Source of the DNA: Methylobacterium bullatum
Lineage (GTDB): Bacteria; Pseudomonadota; Alphaproteobacteria; Rhizobiales; Beijerinckiaceae
DNA length: 59,577 nucleotides
Reading direction: 5' to 3'
Assembly: GCF_014845095.1 (NCBI RefSeq)
Contig: NZ_NKUG01000035.1
Location: 1-59,577, forward strand
The position numbers and the translations under genes were made by a program. The notes beneath the pieces were generated by a model. That model did no database searches. It was given only the letters and a program-made list of their open reading frames with translations, and was not told the DNA's origin. This document shows positions 58,272 through 59,577 of the stretch, piece by piece. Numbering within the stretch: the stretch's first letter is position 1; every line of letters starts with the position of its first letter.

Positions 58272-59577
58272 CTAAAACGCCTCGGCGCCGAGCGCCATGG
58301 TCGTCTCGGCCCCGGCCTTGATCCGCACCAGCCGCATGGCGGTCTCGGGCAGCGTCCGCTCCATGTAGAACCGGCCGGTGACGAGCTTGTCGTCCATATC
58401 CGGCGACGGGCCCTGGGCGATGCGGGCCAGCGCCGCCTTGGCGATCCGGGCCCACATGTAGCCCATGGCGACGAGGCCGAGGAGGTGCATGTAGTCGGTG
58501 GCGCCGGCCCCGGCATTGTCGGGCTTGGAGAAGGCGTTCTGCATGAACCACATGGTGGCGCCCTGAAGGTCGTTCAGGCCGGCCTGGAGCGGCGCGGTGA
58601 ACGGCGCCATGCCCTCCACCTCGGCATGGTCCTTGATGAAGGTCTGGACCTCGGCGAGGAAGCCCATCATCGCCCGGCCGCCATCCTTGGGCAGCTTGCG
58701 GCCGATGAGGTCCATGGCCTGGATGCCGTTGGCGCCCTCGTAGATCATGGCGATGCGGGCATCGCGCACGAATTGCGACATGCCCCATTCCTCGATGTAG
58801 CCGTGCCCGCCGAAGAGCTGCTGGGCCGCCACCGCGTTGTCGAACCCCTTGTCCGTGAGCACGCCTTTCACCACCGGGGTCATCAGGCCCATATGGTCCT
58901 CGGCCTTCTGGCGCTCGGCCGCGTCGTCGGAGCGGTGGCCGATATCGGCCTGGAGCGCGGTCCACAGCACCAGGGCGCGGGCGGCCTCGTTGAAGGCGCG
59001 GATGCCCATGAGGGTCCGGCGCACGTCCGGGTGGACGATGATCGGGTCGGCGACCTTGTCGGGTGCCTTCGCCCCCGTCAGCGAGCGGCCCTGGAGCCGG
59101 TCCTTCGCGTAGGCCACGGCGTTCTGGTAGGCGACCTCCGACTGGGCGAGACCCTGGACGCCCACCGCGAGGCGCGCCTCGTTCATCATCACGAACATCG
59201 CGTTGAGACCGCGGTTCTCCTGGCCGACGAGCCAGCCCTTCGCGCCGTCATAGTTCATGACGCAGGTGGAATTGCCGTGGATGCCCATCTTGTGTTCGAG
59301 GGAACCGCAGGAGACGCCGTTCCGCTCGCCCACCGAGCCATCCTCGTTGACGAGGAATTTCGGCACCACGAACAGGGAGATGCCCTTGGTGCCGGCCGGC
59401 GCACCCTCGATCCGGGCGATGACGAGATGGACGATGTTCTCCGACAGGTCGTGCTCGCCGGCCGAGATGAAGATCTTGGTGCCGGTGAGGCTGTAGGAGC
59501 CGTCGCCGTTCGGCACGGCCTTGGTCTTGAGGAGCCCGAGATCCGTGCCGCAATGGGGCTCGGTGAGGTTCATCGTG
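58272..59577 (-). CDS. Acyl-CoA dehydrogenase, N-terminus beyond window
   Basis: At least 435 residues of a long (about 595-residue type) acyl-CoA dehydrogenase; the frame stays open to the window edge, so the N-terminal domain is outside. Visible are [10 protein letters not shown] and [13 protein letters not shown] (FAD-binding middle domain), [24 protein letters not shown], the [12 protein letters not shown] helix and the catalytic Glu in [18 protein letters not shown], followed by the extra C-terminal helical domain typical of this subgroup. It introduces the first double bond in beta-oxidation. It is upstream of the thiolase gene on the same strand, and the two probably act together. Confidence 0.95.
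   Translation of the reverse strand, partial: TMNLTEPHCGTDLGLLKTKAVPNGDGSYSLTGTKIFISAGEHDLSENIVHLVIARIEGAPAGTKGISLFVVPKFLVNEDGSVGERNGVSCGSLEHKMGIHGNSTCVMNYDGAKGWLVGQENRGLNAMFVMMNEARLAVGVQGLAQSEVAYQNAVAYAKDRLQGRSLTGAKAPDKVADPIIVHPDVRRTLMGIRAFNEAARALVLWTALQADIGHRSDDAAERQKAEDHMGLMTPVVKGVLTDKGFDNAVAAQQLFGGHGYIEEWGMSQFVRDARIAMIYEGANGIQAMDLIGRKLPKDGGRAMMGFLAEVQTFIKDHAEVEGMAPFTAPLQAGLNDLQGATMWFMQNAFSKPDNAGAGATDYMHLLGLVAMGYMWARIAKAALARIAQGPSPDMDDKLVTGRFYMERTLPETAMRLVRIKAGAETTMALGAEAF

Noticed and set aside
58066..58965. In-frame upstream extension of the thiolase gene
   Set aside because: It crosses a palindromic repeat and is antisense-frame sequence of the acyl-CoA dehydrogenase gene; the thiolase family N-terminus begins at 58065.

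Overview
The window is a GC-rich chromosomal segment from an alphaproteobacterium, most likely a Hyphomicrobiales (Rhizobiales) member of the Methylobacteriaceae type. This rests on gene order (erpA-dgt-argS-SPOR-nagZ-tatABC-serS-surE-pcm-LytM; yajC-secD-secF), codon use and the dispersed palindromic repeats. No rRNA, tRNA, CRISPR array, insertion sequence or phage gene was seen.

Left part (1-14.7 kb) is a housekeeping block: an unknown secreted protein cut by the window edge, the Fe-S carrier ErpA, a dGTPase-like HD protein, an SGNH hydrolase, ArgS, a SPOR-domain envelope protein, NagZ, the complete Tat translocase (TatA, TatB, TatC), SerS, SurE, a Pcm-family methyltransferase and an NlpD-like degenerate LytM lipoprotein. 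The scpA-scpB pair that often sits between nagZ and tatA in relatives is absent here.

The middle (14.7-31.4 kb) holds a LysR/isochorismatase-family divergent pair, a DUF815 ATPase, yajC-secD-secF followed by two genes resembling mitochondrial complex I assembly factors NDUFAF3 and NDUFAF6, a manganese catalase, an L-lactate permease, a GNAT acetyltransferase, two very small membrane proteins, TrmFO, an HtrA-like protein that has lost its whole catalytic triad, an ECF sigma/anti-sigma pair and a hydroxypyruvate isomerase-like protein.

From 31.5 to 51.9 kb lies an alpha-glucan/trehalose cluster. TreS-maltokinase makes maltose 1-phosphate from trehalose, GlgE (here with an extra N-terminal GH13 domain) polymerises it, GlgB branches the glucan, GlgP phosphorolyses it, and GlgA and a GH13 alpha-glucosidase lie on the opposite strand. 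The first gene is the most unusual object in the window: one 1521-codon frame joins the N-terminal part of a serralysin-type M10 metalloprotease to the C-terminal half of a GH77 4-alpha-glucanotransferase and then to a complete TreY. The fused GH77 piece keeps its three catalytic carboxylates but lacks the first part of its barrel, and the protease lacks its RTX repeats and secretion signal. glgX and treZ, commonly next to malQ/treY, are missing. The simplest reading is an in-frame deletion fusion (or an assembly chimera).

The right end (52-59.6 kb) carries a VOC protein, a DUF779 protein, and fatty-acid beta-oxidation genes (FadB/FadJ-type multifunctional protein, thiolase, acyl-CoA dehydrogenase cut by the window edge), interleaved with a standalone EAL phosphodiesterase and a DUF2059 periplasmic protein.

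Two families of about 112-116 bp imperfect palindromes are scattered between genes (three copies of one, two of the other). Other non-coding signals include several intrinsic terminators, a perfect hairpin between yajC and secD, and a 14-nt inverted repeat in the glgP leader whose downstream arm covers the ribosome-binding site and start codon.
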